Assembly (NCBI RefSeq): GCF_029338515.1
Contig: NZ_CP119988.1
Location: 4,154,001-4,218,000 of the forward strand
Reading direction: 5' to 3'
DNA from: Haloglomus litoreum
GTDB lineage: Archaea > Halobacteriota > Halobacteria > Halobacteriales > Haloarculaceae
DNA: 64,000 bases
The notes beneath the pieces were generated by a model. The model had not been told where the DNA came from. It saw only the letters and a program-made list of their open reading frames with translations, and made no database searches. Position numbers and translations under genes: made by a program. Shown here in pieces: positions 8,984-17,883 of this stretch (position 1 is its first letter; every line of letters starts with the position of its first letter).

Positions 8984-10045
8984 TCAGTACTTCTCCGCGG
9001 GGAAGTCCGGGTACGACTGTTCGGCATAGGTGTACTCGGGGGCTCGGTCGCCAGGCGGGTAGTCGCTCTCGAGCGCGAACTCCGCTGCGTCCTCGATCCG
9101 TGCCTCGACATCGGCGTCGATCCCGTCGAGCGTCTCCTCGTCGAGCACGTCCGCTGCGACGAGGGCCTGCCGGAACGTGTCTATCGGGTCGCGCTCGTCG
9201 CGCCACCGCTCGATCTCGGCCTCGTCCCGGTACGGCCGGTCCCGGAGCAGGTCCTTCTCGCCCGAGAAGTGGCCCTCGTACCGGTACGTCTCGCACTCGA
9301 CCAGTCGCGGGCGGCTGGTCTCACGGGTCGTCTCGACGGCCTCGCGGACGGTGTCGTACACCTCGAGGACGTTTTGGCCGTTGATCGTCTCGCCCGCCAT
9401 GTCGTAGCTGGCAGCCCGGTCCGAGATGCGGTCACCAGCGACGGCGTCCTCCTGACTGGTGCTGACGCCGTACTGGTTGTTCTCACAGAGGAACACGACC
9501 GGTAGGTCCCAGATGGCGGCCATGTTCATCGTCTCGTGGACGACACCCTGGTTCGAGGCCCCGTCGCCGAAGAACGAGACAGACACCCGGTCGTCACCGT
9601 CCAGCTTCGAGCTGAACGCCGCCCCCGCCGCGTGGGGGACGCTGGCACCGACGATGGCGTTGCAGCCGAAGATACCCAGGGAGAAATCGACCATATGCAT
9701 CGATCCACCCCGGCCGCTGTTCAGCCCGGTCTCCTTCCCGGCCAGTTCCGCCATCATCCCGTCGATGTCCGCTCCCTTCGCGAGTACGTGCCCGTGCCCA
9801 CGGTGCGTACTCGCGATGACGTCGTCGTCACCGAGTGCCAGGGAGACGCCCGTCGCGACCGCCTCCTGACCGAGATAGAGGTGGATCGGGCCGGGGATCT
9901 CTCCAGCACTACTCAACTCGCTGGCCGTGTGTTCGAACTCGCGGATCTCGCGCATCATCCGGTACATGCGCCGCAACAGGTCCGGGTCCCGGTCCGACAG
10001 CCCGGCCTGCTGGCTTCGTACCTGTTCGGGAACGTCTTGGCTCAT
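8984..10045 (-). CDS. 2-oxoacid dehydrogenase E1 component, alpha subunit
   Basis: This 353-residue subunit binds thiamine pyrophosphate through the GDG-to-NN motif: GDGASNQG at 160-167, ending in ENN at 188-190. The conserved HRGHGH and GRGGSMH loops are present (81-86 and 111-117). The overall pattern matches acetoin or pyruvate dehydrogenase alpha subunits, which are shorter than homodimeric E1. The start at 10045 sits about 28 nt downstream of a strong TATA box. It is the first gene of the E1alpha-E1beta operon, with E3 next. The most likely role is oxidative decarboxylation of pyruvate, or cleavage of an acetoin-like product made by the surrounding pathway; this is inference. Confidence 0.85.
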   Translation of the reverse strand: MSQDVPEQVRSQQAGLSDRDPDLLRRMYRMMREIREFEHTASELSSAGEIPGPIHLYLGQEAVATGVSLALGDDDVIASTHRGHGHVLAKGADIDGMMAELAGKETGLNSGRGGSMHMVDFSLGIFGCNAIVGASVPHAAGAAFSSKLDGDDRVSVSFFGDGASNQGVVHETMNMAAIWDLPVVFLCENNQYGVSTSQEDAVAGDRISDRAASYDMAGETINGQNVLEVYDTVREAVETTRETSRPRLVECETYRYEGHFSGEKDLLRDRPYRDEAEIERWRDERDPIDTFRQALVAADVLDEETLDGIDADVEARIEDAAEFALESDYPPGDRAPEYTYAEQSYPDFPAEKY

Positions 10046-10071
10046 CTGGATTGGCCATTCCTCCCCGGCTG

Positions 10072-10080
10072 GTTTATAAT
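10072..10080 (-). promoter_or_regulatory. TATA box of the E1 operon
   Basis: The minus-strand stretch attataaac ends about 27 bases before the E1alpha ATG at 10045, which supports that start and a leaderless transcript. Confidence 0.6.
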
Positions 10081-10190
10081 TTGTGTGCCCCGGGGGAAGC
10101 GGAGATGAACACCGTCGGGCAGTAACGAGCCGCTCCTGCCACCGGGGAGCAGCCGAGGGGAATCCGGCCACGGCGCCCGTCCGCCCGCGG

Positions 10191-11099
10191 CTACCCCGAT
10201 AGTGACACCACCGTCGCGCCGACCACGACCACAGCGGCTGCAACGCCCAGGCGAACGGTGACCCGTTCGAGTCGCTGGGGGAGGAAGAGGAACGACAGGA
10301 CGACCACGAACAGCGGCATCGTCTGCAGGATCGGCACGACGATGACAACCGGAGCGACCTCGAGCGCGGCGTAATAGAGCGTCAGGCCGACCGATGCGGC
10401 GACGCCGGCACCGATGTACCACCGGAAGATGGGCTCGCCGATGGGAACCTCGAACGAGGAGTACAGCAGGACGTACGTACCGAAGCCGAGCGTCGCGGCC
10501 ACCACCTTCACCATCACCCCAGGGAGGACCTGTGTTCCCTCGGCGAACCCCTGTGCGGCGAGGACCGGCTCGATACCGATCGAGGCCGCAGCCGCCAGGG
10601 GAACGACGAGCGAGGCGCCGATCTGTCGAAGCGACTGGTTCGGGGCGGAGGTGGCCGCCGTCTCCCAGGAGATGAACGCCACCCCACCGACGATGAGCAG
10701 GATTCCGAGGAGATGCGGCATCGTCAGTGTCTCGCCGAGGAGGAGTATCGCGAGCGCCGAGGCGAAGAACACGTTCGACGAGATGATCGGTGTCGTGCGA
10801 CTCGCGCCGATCACCTCGATACTCTTGAACATCAGCACCCGCCCGACGAGCGAGCCGAACAGCCCCGCGCCCGCGAACGACGCCAACGAGATCGGCGTGA
10901 ACAGCCCCTGATACGGCGGCGGATAGAGAACGAGCACGATGGGGACCAGGACGACGACGTTACACACCAGCGAGACGAGCATGACACCGACGACATCACC
11001 CTCCTCCGTTCCGAGCCGGACACACAGGTTCTGGACCGCGAACAACAGCGCGGCGCCAACCGCGAGCACGATACCGAGCGAGGCGGTCGTCAGTTCCAT
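10191..11099 (-). CDS. EamA/DMT-superfamily permease
   Basis: This 302-residue integral membrane protein has ten predicted helices in two homologous halves, the normal EamA layout. The first half begins TTASLGIVLAVGAALLFAV and includes SRTTPIISSNVFFASALAILLLGE, the conserved helix 3-4 boundary. The second half has the similar EVAPVVIVVPILQTMPLFVVVLSF. Family members export or import metabolites such as amino acids or small carboxylates. The ATG at 11099 is chosen because upstream residues are not membrane-like. It may be co-transcribed with the universal stress protein gene 165 bp upstream. The substrate is unknown. Confidence 0.8.
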   Translation of the reverse strand: MELTTASLGIVLAVGAALLFAVQNLCVRLGTEEGDVVGVMLVSLVCNVVVLVPIVLVLYPPPYQGLFTPISLASFAGAGLFGSLVGRVLMFKSIEVIGASRTTPIISSNVFFASALAILLLGETLTMPHLLGILLIVGGVAFISWETAATSAPNQSLRQIGASLVVPLAAAASIGIEPVLAAQGFAEGTQVLPGVMVKVVAATLGFGTYVLLYSSFEVPIGEPIFRWYIGAGVAASVGLTLYYAALEVAPVVIVVPILQTMPLFVVVLSFLFLPQRLERVTVRLGVAAAVVVVGATVVSLSG

Positions 11100-11264
11100 G
11101 AGATTCCCGGAGGCGCACCATCGCTGCTGCTCGTCACCGTGTTCCTGGGGCGTTCTCTGCACCCCATCGATGGCGACCGACTCCCACCGGCGCCGCCGGG
11201 TCGACGGGAGACTCGCAACGAGCGACGAGAGACCGCGCACCCACACTCGGCGGCCGGTGTCGTC

Positions 11265-11696
11265 CTACGATGGAGCATGGACGACCGTCACGGGGATTTC
11301 GGCGTTGAGTAACACGCCCTGGGTCACACTCCCGAGGAGTACCTTCCCCACCGTCGATCGTTTCCGGCCGCACATGACGATCTGGTCCGCGTCGATCTCG
11401 TCGGCGACCCCGAGGATCTCCTGCGCGGGGTCCGCGTGTGCACGGCGGACCTCCGTCTCGACCCCCGCAGCCTCCAGGTGCGACCGGGCGCGCTCGACGG
11501 CCTCGGGGATGTTCGTCTCGTCGTACCAGTCCTCGGACTGTACGATTCCGGCCTCCGTCGACACCTCCATCTTCTCGGTGACGTTGAGGATCGTCACCCG
11601 AACCGTGTCGGCGGCGTTCGGTAGCGACGTAACGGCGTTCGCCGCAGCCAGAGCACGGTCCACGTCGGTGTCGACGGGCAGCAGGACCTGTAGCAT
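11265..11696 (-). CDS. Universal stress protein, UspA family
   Basis: This 143-residue single-domain protein opens MLQVLLPVDTDVDRALAAA. It carries the C-terminal ATP-binding pattern at about 114-137 (GRKRSTVGKVLLGSV followed by NAEIPVTVVH), matching the G-2x-G-9x-G(S/T) motif of ATP-binding Usp proteins. Such proteins accompany transport and catabolic genes in haloarchaea and modulate stress responses or transporter activity. The promoter carries a perfect inverted repeat (11715-11732). It lies upstream of the DMT permease on the same strand. Confidence 0.85.
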   Translation of the reverse strand: MLQVLLPVDTDVDRALAAANAVTSLPNAADTVRVTILNVTEKMEVSTEAGIVQSEDWYDETNIPEAVERARSHLEAAGVETEVRRAHADPAQEILGVADEIDADQIVMCGRKRSTVGKVLLGSVTQGVLLNAEIPVTVVHAPS

Positions 11697-11714
11697 GCCC
11701 CCCTCTTTCGTTCG

Positions 11715-11732
11715 GGACGATAAAAATCGTCC
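11715..11732 (-). promoter_or_regulatory. Inverted repeat over the usp TATA box
   Basis: GGACGAT-AAAA-ATCGTCC is a perfect 7-bp inverted repeat with a 4-bp spacer. It lies 19-36 nt upstream of the usp ATG and contains the A/T-rich TATA segment. A dimeric regulator bound here would block promoter recognition. Confidence 0.45.
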
Positions 11733-11885
11733 GGCAGTTCCATGCCGGCGGCTCCCTCGTGTGGCGCCCCTGCTCGGAGCGTGCGCATCCAGGGATGGGG
11801 ACCGTCGATGTACGGCTGGCGTAACTTCCGAGCAGAAATATTATATAGAGCGCGTGGTTTGTTGGCTGTGAAGGTATCACATACA

Positions 11886-13001
11886 ATGGAGCGGGACTCA
11901 GCAGAACGTGGTCAGAGCGACGTGTCGAATCGAATCAGTAGACGGCGATATCTCCAGGCAGCGGCGGCAGGCGGAGCACTGTCCCTCGCAGGATGTACCG
12001 GGGACGGTGGCGACGGCGGCGGTGATGGTGGCGACGGCGGCGGCGGTGATGGCGGCGGTGGCGGCGGTGGCGGCGGTGGCGGCGGTGGCGGCGGTGGCGG
12101 CGGTGGCGGCGGCCCGACGGAGCTCGTCATGAGTATCCACCAGCAGGGGACGAACGCGTTCGCTCAGGGACAGGCCCAGGCGACGGTCGTCAACGAGAAC
12201 AGCGACGAGGTCCAGCTGGACGTCCGCCCGAGTGGCAGCGTCCGCGAGAACATCGGGAAGTTCTCGCGGGACGAGGCCGACATCGCGTTCATCGGGAACT
12301 GGGAACTCGCCAATCTGCTCGCGGGGAACGAGCCGTACAGCGGGATCGATGTCAACCCCCAGCAGATGTTCAACTACAACTACGCGACCTGGCTCCTCAT
12401 CACGAACGACGAGAGCGTCGAGACGATCGAGGATCTCGACGGGAAGGCCATCGGGGCCGGGCCGGACGGTGCCGCCGTCAACCAGATCATCAAGCGGATC
12501 TGTGACAAGTACGGGGTCGACGCCGAGTTCCCGAGTCTCTCGTTCGGTGACTTCCAGGGCGCATTCAGCGAGGGCGTCATCGACGCCGCGGTGGTCACGC
12601 TCGTCAACTTCGAGGTCGTGGTGCCGTGGCTCGAACAGATCATGGCGGGTGAGAACACGTACGTCGTGGAGTGGCCCGACGGGGGCACCCAGATCCAGAA
12701 CGACAGCCTCATCTCCTCCGTCCAGTGGTCGCCGGACCAGATGCCGGACTTCGACAGGACGCCCGGCGGTGACTACACCGGCTGGGCGGTCGGGTTCTTC
12801 CTCGCCACGCAGGAAGACGTCCCCGAGAGCGCTGTCTCGGCGATCCTGAACACGACGAACGAGAACCTGGACGCACTGAAGGAAGCCAACAGCGCGTTCT
12901 CCTTCCACGAGAACATGGAGTACTGGACCAAGTCGTTCTACCCCGACGGCGACATCCACCCCGCCGCGGAGGCGTTCTACCAGGAGAACGGCGGACTGTA
13001 A
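11886..13001 (+). CDS. TAXI-family TRAP transporter solute-binding lipoprotein
   Basis: This 371-residue extracytoplasmic binding protein carries a twin-arginine lipoprotein signal (SRRRYLQAAAAGGALSLAGC), so it should be exported folded and lipid-anchored at the cysteine near residue 38. A roughly 38-residue Gly/Asp-rich low-complexity tether follows. The TAXI domain comes next (from PTELVMSIHQQG), including DIAFIGNWELANLL and TIEDLDGKAIGAGPDGAAVNQ. It captures an organic anion for the permease encoded next. A TATA-like aatattatata lies about 38-48 nt upstream of the ATG. The upstream in-frame ATG at 11742 would bury the export signal and is rejected. Confidence 0.85.
   Translation: MERDSAERGQSDVSNRISRRRYLQAAAAGGALSLAGCTGDGGDGGGDGGDGGGGDGGGGGGGGGGGGGGGGGGGGGPTELVMSIHQQGTNAFAQGQAQATVVNENSDEVQLDVRPSGSVRENIGKFSRDEADIAFIGNWELANLLAGNEPYSGIDVNPQQMFNYNYATWLLITNDESVETIEDLDGKAIGAGPDGAAVNQIIKRICDKYGVDAEFPSLSFGDFQGAFSEGVIDAAVVTLVNFEVVVPWLEQIMAGENTYVVEWPDGGTQIQNDSLISSVQWSPDQMPDFDRTPGGDYTGWAVGFFLATQEDVPESAVSAILNTTNENLDALKEANSAFSFHENMEYWTKSFYPDGDIHPAAEAFYQENGGL
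12000..12113 (+). repeat. GGC/GGT repeat coding a Gly/Asp tether
   Basis: Near-uninterrupted GGCGGT hexamers, preceded by GAC/GGC units, encode about 38 Gly/Asp residues between the lipidated cysteine and the binding domain. Short glycine tethers are common in haloarchaeal lipoproteins. This one is long and likely to vary in length by slippage. Confidence 0.8.
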
Positions 13002-13003
13002 CT

Positions 13004-13033
13004 GATTACGGCCGCTCCGTTTCGGGCGTAATC
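13004..13033 (+). terminator. Inverted repeat between binding protein and permease genes
   Basis: GATTACG and CGTAATC form a perfect 7-bp inverted repeat around a 16-nt loop, starting 2 nt after the binding-protein stop. A 3'-end hairpin here could partly terminate or stabilise the upstream message, giving more binding protein than permease. Confidence 0.35.
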
Positions 13034-13206
13034 GGCCTCGACGAGGCCCCCTGCTCGTTTCGGTGTCGTGGCCGGACGGCCCGGCTCCGAGAGATCGACC
13101 GAGCGACGCCGACACCGGCAGTGACACGGCTCCGTGGCGGGTCGGTTCCCGCGTCCGCCTGAGCACAAGTTTTAATCCCTCCGCAAGGAAGGAGTGAGTA
13201 CATCTC

Positions 13207-15198
13207 ATGATTAGTGACTCAGGTATCAGAGAGAGATTCGATTTGGACTCGCTTGGCAACGCGGTCATGTACCTCGTCAGCATCTACCTCGTCGGCCTGC
13301 TGCTCTGGTACGCCTTCACGCTCGGGATCAACCGGACCAGATATCTCAATCTCTTCCTCGGGCCCGGACTGTTCCTGTTCTACATCAGCCAGTTCCGGAG
13401 CGCCGACGTTTCCCTCACGGGGGATGGGGGAGTGATGCAACAGGTCTCGGCACGGCTTCCCGGTACGAACCTGGTCAGGAAACTCATCGTCTACTCCTAT
13501 CCGCTCCTTGGGCTCCTTTCGATCGCGTTCTCGGTGTACGTCGAGCTCAACTTCACTCGGATCCAGACGCGGGTCCCCCTCGCCGGCATGTCGACGGCCG
13601 ACCTCTACGTTGGCATCCTCATCATCCTGCTCACCCTCCACGCGACGAAGGCCGCCTTCGGATGGATCATCTCGATGTTCACCGTGACCGCGGTCGCGTA
13701 CGGCTTCCTCGGACCGTGGATGCCCGGAATCTTCCGGCACTCGGGGATGGACATCAGCCAGGTCGTGTTCCTCAACACGATGAGCCTCAACGGTGCGTAC
13801 GGGTTCATCCCACGGGTCGGGACGACGTGGGTCGCGATCTTCATCGTCTTCGCGGGGATGGCCAAATCGCTCGGCCTGCTGGACTACGTCATGGATATCG
13901 GGGAGGAGATGGGCTCGAAGGTCCGCACCGGGATCACCCACGTCGCGGTGGTCTCGAGTTTCATCGTCGGGTCGATGACCGGGGCTGCCGCAGCCAACAC
14001 CGCGACGACCGGGACCTTCACCATCCGACTCATGAAGAATCAGGGCGTCAAGGACCAGTACGCTGCTGCGATCGAGAGTGTCGCCTCCTCCGGGTCGCAG
14101 ATCCTGCCGCCCGTGATGGGCATCGCCGCGTTCCTGATGGCACAGATCATCGGGGTCCCCTATCTGGAGGTCATCCGAGCGGCCATCCTTCCCGCGCTCC
14201 TGTTCTTCCTGTCGGTCGCGATCATCATCCACCTGTTGATACTCCGACACGACTGGACCATCGAGGTGTCGGAGGAACCGATCGACTACGATGTGTTCAA
14301 GCGGGGCTTCCACTTCATCATCCCCATCGGCGTGTTGCTGTTCACGCTCGTCGTGATCCGGATGACCCCGCTGGGTGCTGGCCTGTACACGATCCTGTCG
14401 CTGCTCGTCGTGCAGTTCCTCTGGACGGTCTACGACGACGGCATCAAGGTCGATACGTTCATCGACCTGGCAGCCTCGTATCTCGAGGGGATCAAGGAGG
14501 GAGCGCTGGAGATGGTGCCACTGCTCGGCGTCCTGGGTGCCCTCGGTATCGTCGTTCAGATGATCACGCAGACCGGGCTCTCCGGAAAGATCAGTGCCCG
14601 GATGCTCGGGCTGGCTGGCGGGGTGTTCCTGCTCCTGCTCGTGTTCGCGATGCTCACGAGCCTCCTGTTCGGCCTCGGGATGCCGACGCCGGCCGCCTAC
14701 ATCCTGGTCGTGTTCCTCGTCGCACCGTCACTGGTCGAGTTCGGCGTCCAGCAACTCACCGGACACCTGTTCGTGTTCTACTTCGCGATGCTCTCGGCAA
14801 TCACGCCGCCCGTCGCCCTCTGTTGTGCGATCGCCTCTCGGATCGCGGACTGTAGTTTCATGGGCACCTGCAAGCAGGCCCTCCGGATCGGCGCCCCCGC
14901 CTTCGTGCTGCCGTTCGTGTTCGTCTTCAACGACTCCCTGATCTTCTGGACGATCCCCCGGACCCCCGTCGTGTTCCTGGCGGCCGTCTTCGGATTCGCG
15001 CTGCTCGCCATCGGGATGGCGGGCCACAACTCCGTGAAGCGGATCTCACTGGTTCCGAGGGTACTGTACATCGCGCTCGGGATGGGCATCCTCCTCGGTC
15101 CGGACATGGTGATGCTGGGTGCGGGCGTGGCCGCGATCGTCCTCCTGATCGGTGACCTGGTCGGCGTCACGAAGGTCCAGGGGATACTGAGCAGATAG
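13207..15198 (+). CDS. TRAP transporter fused permease (4TM-12TM)
   Basis: This 663-residue multi-spanning membrane protein fuses the small (DctQ-like) and large (DctM-like) TRAP subunits, as is usual for TAXI systems. The N-terminal helices (about 18-170) are followed by the DctM part with VGSMTGAAAANTATTGTFTIRLMK near 257-280, and by the symmetric C-terminal half with FGLGMPTPAAYILVVFLVAP. It drives sodium- or proton-coupled uptake of the carboxylate bound by the upstream lipoprotein. A TATA-like box aagttttaat (about 13168-13177) precedes the ATG by about 30 nt, so it is expressed from its own promoter 205 bp after the binding-protein gene. Confidence 0.88.
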   Translation: MISDSGIRERFDLDSLGNAVMYLVSIYLVGLLLWYAFTLGINRTRYLNLFLGPGLFLFYISQFRSADVSLTGDGGVMQQVSARLPGTNLVRKLIVYSYPLLGLLSIAFSVYVELNFTRIQTRVPLAGMSTADLYVGILIILLTLHATKAAFGWIISMFTVTAVAYGFLGPWMPGIFRHSGMDISQVVFLNTMSLNGAYGFIPRVGTTWVAIFIVFAGMAKSLGLLDYVMDIGEEMGSKVRTGITHVAVVSSFIVGSMTGAAAANTATTGTFTIRLMKNQGVKDQYAAAIESVASSGSQILPPVMGIAAFLMAQIIGVPYLEVIRAAILPALLFFLSVAIIIHLLILRHDWTIEVSEEPIDYDVFKRGFHFIIPIGVLLFTLVVIRMTPLGAGLYTILSLLVVQFLWTVYDDGIKVDTFIDLAASYLEGIKEGALEMVPLLGVLGALGIVVQMITQTGLSGKISARMLGLAGGVFLLLLVFAMLTSLLFGLGMPTPAAYILVVFLVAPSLVEFGVQQLTGHLFVFYFAMLSAITPPVALCCAIASRIADCSFMGTCKQALRIGAPAFVLPFVFVFNDSLIFWTIPRTPVVFLAAVFGFALLAIGMAGHNSVKRISLVPRVLYIALGMGILLGPDMVMLGAGVAAIVLLIGDLVGVTKVQGILSR

Positions 15199-15221
15199 TG
15201 GTCCAGGGCTAACACCTTCCG

Positions 15222-15235
15222 TCCCCTTGCGGGGA
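15222..15235 (+). terminator. Hairpin after TRAP permease
   Basis: TCCCC-TTGC-GGGGA is a 5-bp perfect stem with a 4-nt loop, starting 24 nt after the permease stop codon. No U-tract follows. Confidence 0.3.
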
Positions 15236-15287
15236 GATTCGCAGGCCACTCGAAATCTATTTGGTGCCATGCCCTGACACGGTTCGT

Positions 15288-16469
15288 ATGAGTGGAGAGC
15301 TCACAGCCGAGCAGCAGATGCTGGTGGACATCGCACACGACATCACCGAGGACTTCGGTGAGTCGTACTTCCGCGAGAAACGGCTCGAGGACGAGGAGCC
15401 GCTCGAGTACATCGACGCACTCGCGGACGCGGGCTTCTTCGGGATCCCCATCCCGACCGAGTACGGTGGCGAGGGGATGGGCATCGAGGAGCTGGTCTAC
15501 GCGATCGAGGCCCTCTCGGAAGCCGGCGGCTGGATCATCGGGAGCCGGTTCACGCTCAACACCGTCTTCGGCGGCATCGTGCTCTCGAAGTACGGAACCG
15601 AGGAGCAGAAGGAGGACCACCTGTCGGCGCTGGCGAGCGGCGAGCGGAGCTGGGCACTGGGCGTAACCGAGCAGAAGGCCGGTTCGAACATGCTCAACAC
15701 GCAGACGTTCGCCGAGCGGGACGGCGACGAGTTCGTCATCAACGGCGAGAAGATCTTCAACTCCGGACTCGACCACGCCGAGGGGTACACCTTCCTCGCC
15801 CGGACGAAGAAACCCGAGGAGGCAGACAGTCGAACGGACGGCCTCACGGTGTTCCTGGTCGACCCGGACGCGGACGGGATCGAGTACGAGCCCGTCGGAC
15901 TCGACATCTACTGGCCGGCCGGTGAGCGGACGTTCACCGTCCACATCGACGACCTGCGGGTCCACGAATCACAGGTCATCGGGGAGGTGCACGGCGGAAT
16001 CCAGCCCATCTTCGACGTGCTCAATCCGGAGCGTATCAGCGTCGCTGCCGAGCACATCGGACGGGGACGCTGGGTGCTGGACCAGGCAGTCCAGCGGGCG
16101 AAGGACCGGGAGGTCTGGGGCGAGCCCATCGGGGCCCACCAGTCTATCCAGCACCCGCTAGCGAAGTCCTACGCGAACCTCGAGACGGCGATGACGATGA
16201 CGACGCGGGCCGCCCGCGCCTTCGACAACGGCTACGACAACGTCGGCGAACTATCCAACATCGCCCACTACAAGGCCGGCGAGGCCGGCTTCGAGGCTGC
16301 CGACAGCGCACTCGAAACGTTCGGTGGAGCGAGTGCGACGGAGGACTACGGGATCGCTGCGGTCTGGAGCTACGCTCGCCACCAGCAGATCGCCCCCGTG
16401 ACCGATCAGATGAAGCTGAACTACATCGCGAACAACGTCCTCGGACTGCCTCGGTCGTACGGAACCTGA
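15288..16469 (+). CDS. Acyl-CoA dehydrogenase family protein (atypical active site)
   Basis: This 393-residue flavoprotein follows the acyl-CoA dehydrogenase plan. A helical N-terminal domain contains AGFFGIPIPTEYGGEGMG. A middle beta domain has VTEQKAGSNMLNT and GEKIFNSG, and a C-terminal helical domain has AKDREVWGEPIGAHQSIQHPLAKSYANLE. The usual catalytic-glutamate segment near the C terminus (RDxxxxxIYEGT) instead reads RHQQIAPVTDQM, placing aspartate where glutamate is expected. The substrate may therefore be unusual. The ATG at 15288 is preferred, with an A/T-rich box (aaatctattt) about 27-36 nt upstream. It probably oxidises the CoA ester made by the ligase encoded at 22.2 kb. Confidence 0.85.
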   Translation: MSGELTAEQQMLVDIAHDITEDFGESYFREKRLEDEEPLEYIDALADAGFFGIPIPTEYGGEGMGIEELVYAIEALSEAGGWIIGSRFTLNTVFGGIVLSKYGTEEQKEDHLSALASGERSWALGVTEQKAGSNMLNTQTFAERDGDEFVINGEKIFNSGLDHAEGYTFLARTKKPEEADSRTDGLTVFLVDPDADGIEYEPVGLDIYWPAGERTFTVHIDDLRVHESQVIGEVHGGIQPIFDVLNPERISVAAEHIGRGRWVLDQAVQRAKDREVWGEPIGAHQSIQHPLAKSYANLETAMTMTTRAARAFDNGYDNVGELSNIAHYKAGEAGFEAADSALETFGGASATEDYGIAAVWSYARHQQIAPVTDQMKLNYIANNVLGLPRSYGT

Positions 16470-16505
16470 GACCGCGAACCAGGGAGGAACGCGCGGTCGC
16501 GCGAG

Positions 16506-17354
16506 TCAGAGATCGAGGATCTCCCGAGCCTCGTCCGGCGTCGCCACGGGGCGGTTGAGTTCGTCGGCGATCCTCGCGGCACGGCGGACGAACTGGGCGT
16601 TGCTCTCCACCGGTTCCCCCCTGTCGTAGAAGACGTTGTCCTCCATCCCGACGCGAACGTGCCCCCCCATCGACATGGCCATCGTGGTCAGCGGGAGCTG
16701 GTGCCGGCCGACAGCCAGACACTGCCACTCCGCCTCGTCCGGCAGGTTGTCCACCGTGTTGACCAGATTCCGTGGCTTCGCCGGGATACCGTTCTGCATG
16801 CCGAAGACGAGTGAACACCAGTACGGCTCGGCGAGGAGCCCTTCCTCGATCAGGTGGTTCATCTCGGGGATGTTCCCGTTGTTGAAGATCTCCAGCTCGG
16901 GCCTGATACCGTGGTCGAGCATCCTCTCGGCGTACAGTTCGTTCTGCTCTCGCGTGTTGAGGGCGTAGGTGTCGTAGCCGAAGTTGAGCGGGCCGAGGTC
17001 GATCGTCGCGAGGTCCGGCTGGGGCTCGACCTCCAGCGCGGGACGGAGCCGGTGTTCGCCGAGTTCGAACCCGCCGGTGGTGAAGTTGACGAGGATATCG
17101 TCGCAGTGGTTGTCGATCAGGTCACGGATCTCTTGGAACTTCTCGACGGAGGTCGTCGGCTCGCCATCCTCGTCCCGGGCGTGGATATGCGCTATCGACG
17201 CCCCGGCCTCCTCACAGGCGGCGAGATCGGTCGCGATCTCCTCGGGTTGCTCCGGGAGGTTCGGGTTGGCTTCCTTCCCCTGCGCACCGCCCGTCAGCGC
17301 GACACTGAGGATGACCGGCTTCTCGAAGTAGTCGCTGTACCCGTTGTACGGCAT
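16506..17354 (-). CDS. Beta-keto acid cleavage enzyme (BKACE, DUF849)
   Basis: This 282-residue TIM-barrel enzyme condenses a beta-keto acid with acetyl-CoA and splits the product to acetoacetate plus a new acyl-CoA. The zinc motif HIHAR is at 56-60 (H56 and H58), preceded by the opening VILSVALTGGAQGK. The conserved C-terminal GGHVRVGMEDN stretch carries the usual glutamate. The keto-acid specificity residues cannot be read reliably. ATGs at 17354 and 17369 are both possible; the former is used because the conserved part begins soon after. Its position between acyl-CoA dehydrogenase and DUF59/amidohydrolase genes suggests a carbon-carbon cleavage step in the same pathway. Confidence 0.9.
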   Translation of the reverse strand: MPYNGYSDYFEKPVILSVALTGGAQGKEANPNLPEQPEEIATDLAACEEAGASIAHIHARDEDGEPTTSVEKFQEIRDLIDNHCDDILVNFTTGGFELGEHRLRPALEVEPQPDLATIDLGPLNFGYDTYALNTREQNELYAERMLDHGIRPELEIFNNGNIPEMNHLIEEGLLAEPYWCSLVFGMQNGIPAKPRNLVNTVDNLPDEAEWQCLAVGRHQLPLTTMAMSMGGHVRVGMEDNVFYDRGEPVESNAQFVRRAARIADELNRPVATPDEAREILDL

Positions 17355-17499
17355 GGGTAGATGGTACATATGCAGCAGTATCAGTATTTCCATCAGATGT
17401 CTGTCGTATCCATCACGGAGTCAGTGGCTCGCCGGGAGGCAGGCACCAGCACTCACCGTGGATGTGGGAAAACGGTAGGATCTCTCGCGTGGCCGGCAC

Positions 17500-17883
17500 T
17501 CAGGAACCGCTCGACTCTGCGGGGCTGTTCTTGATGAGCTGGCCGTCGTCCCGTGCCTCCTTGAGTTCGTCCGAGAGCCGCTCGGGCCGCCACATCTTCT
17601 CCGTGGAGTTGATCATCTCGAGTTCCACGTCCTGGACGCACTCGATCTCCAGTATCTCCCGTTCTGCGTCCTTCATGATCTGGCCCATGTACAGACACAT
17701 CGGCGACGTCGGGAGCAGGCGGACCGACACCGACTCGTCATCGACCGACACCTCCTCGACCAGTCCGAGTTCGACGATACTGACCGGACTCGCAGTATTG
17801 CAACTGCACGGGTCGAGGACGTTGTCCAGCCGCTGGACGACGCGGTCCTGGGTCGAGCGACCCTCCACCGACATATCAGTCAT
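17500..17883 (-). CDS. DUF59/MIP18-like metal-sulfur assembly factor (copy 1)
   Basis: This 127-residue protein has the MIP18/PaaD-like (DUF59) fold seen in iron-sulfur carrier and maturation factors. Conserved features are DPCSC near 28-32, VELGLVEEVSV, and PTSPMC near 64-69, whose cysteine is the family's cluster-binding residue. It overlaps the upstream amidohydrolase gene by 8 bp; a second ATG at 17874 would remove the overlap. A close paralogue follows a paralogous amidohydrolase at 27282. The repeated pairing indicates the two proteins work together, perhaps by inserting or handling a metal or cluster. Confidence 0.85.
   Translation of the reverse strand: MTDMSVEGRSTQDRVVQRLDNVLDPCSCNTASPVSIVELGLVEEVSVDDESVSVRLLPTSPMCLYMGQIMKDAEREILEIECVQDVELEMINSTEKMWRPERLSDELKEARDDGQLIKNSPAESSGS

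Noticed and set aside
11898-13283. 461-codon minus-strand frame opposite the TAXI binding protein
   Set aside because: The other strand has a twin-arginine lipoprotein with clear family motifs; the antisense product includes an alanine/threonine run that is only the repeat read backwards.
13219-14313. Minus-strand frame rich in Asp/Arg/Glu opposite the TRAP permease
   Set aside because: Its composition is that expected from the complement of membrane-helix codons; no motif.
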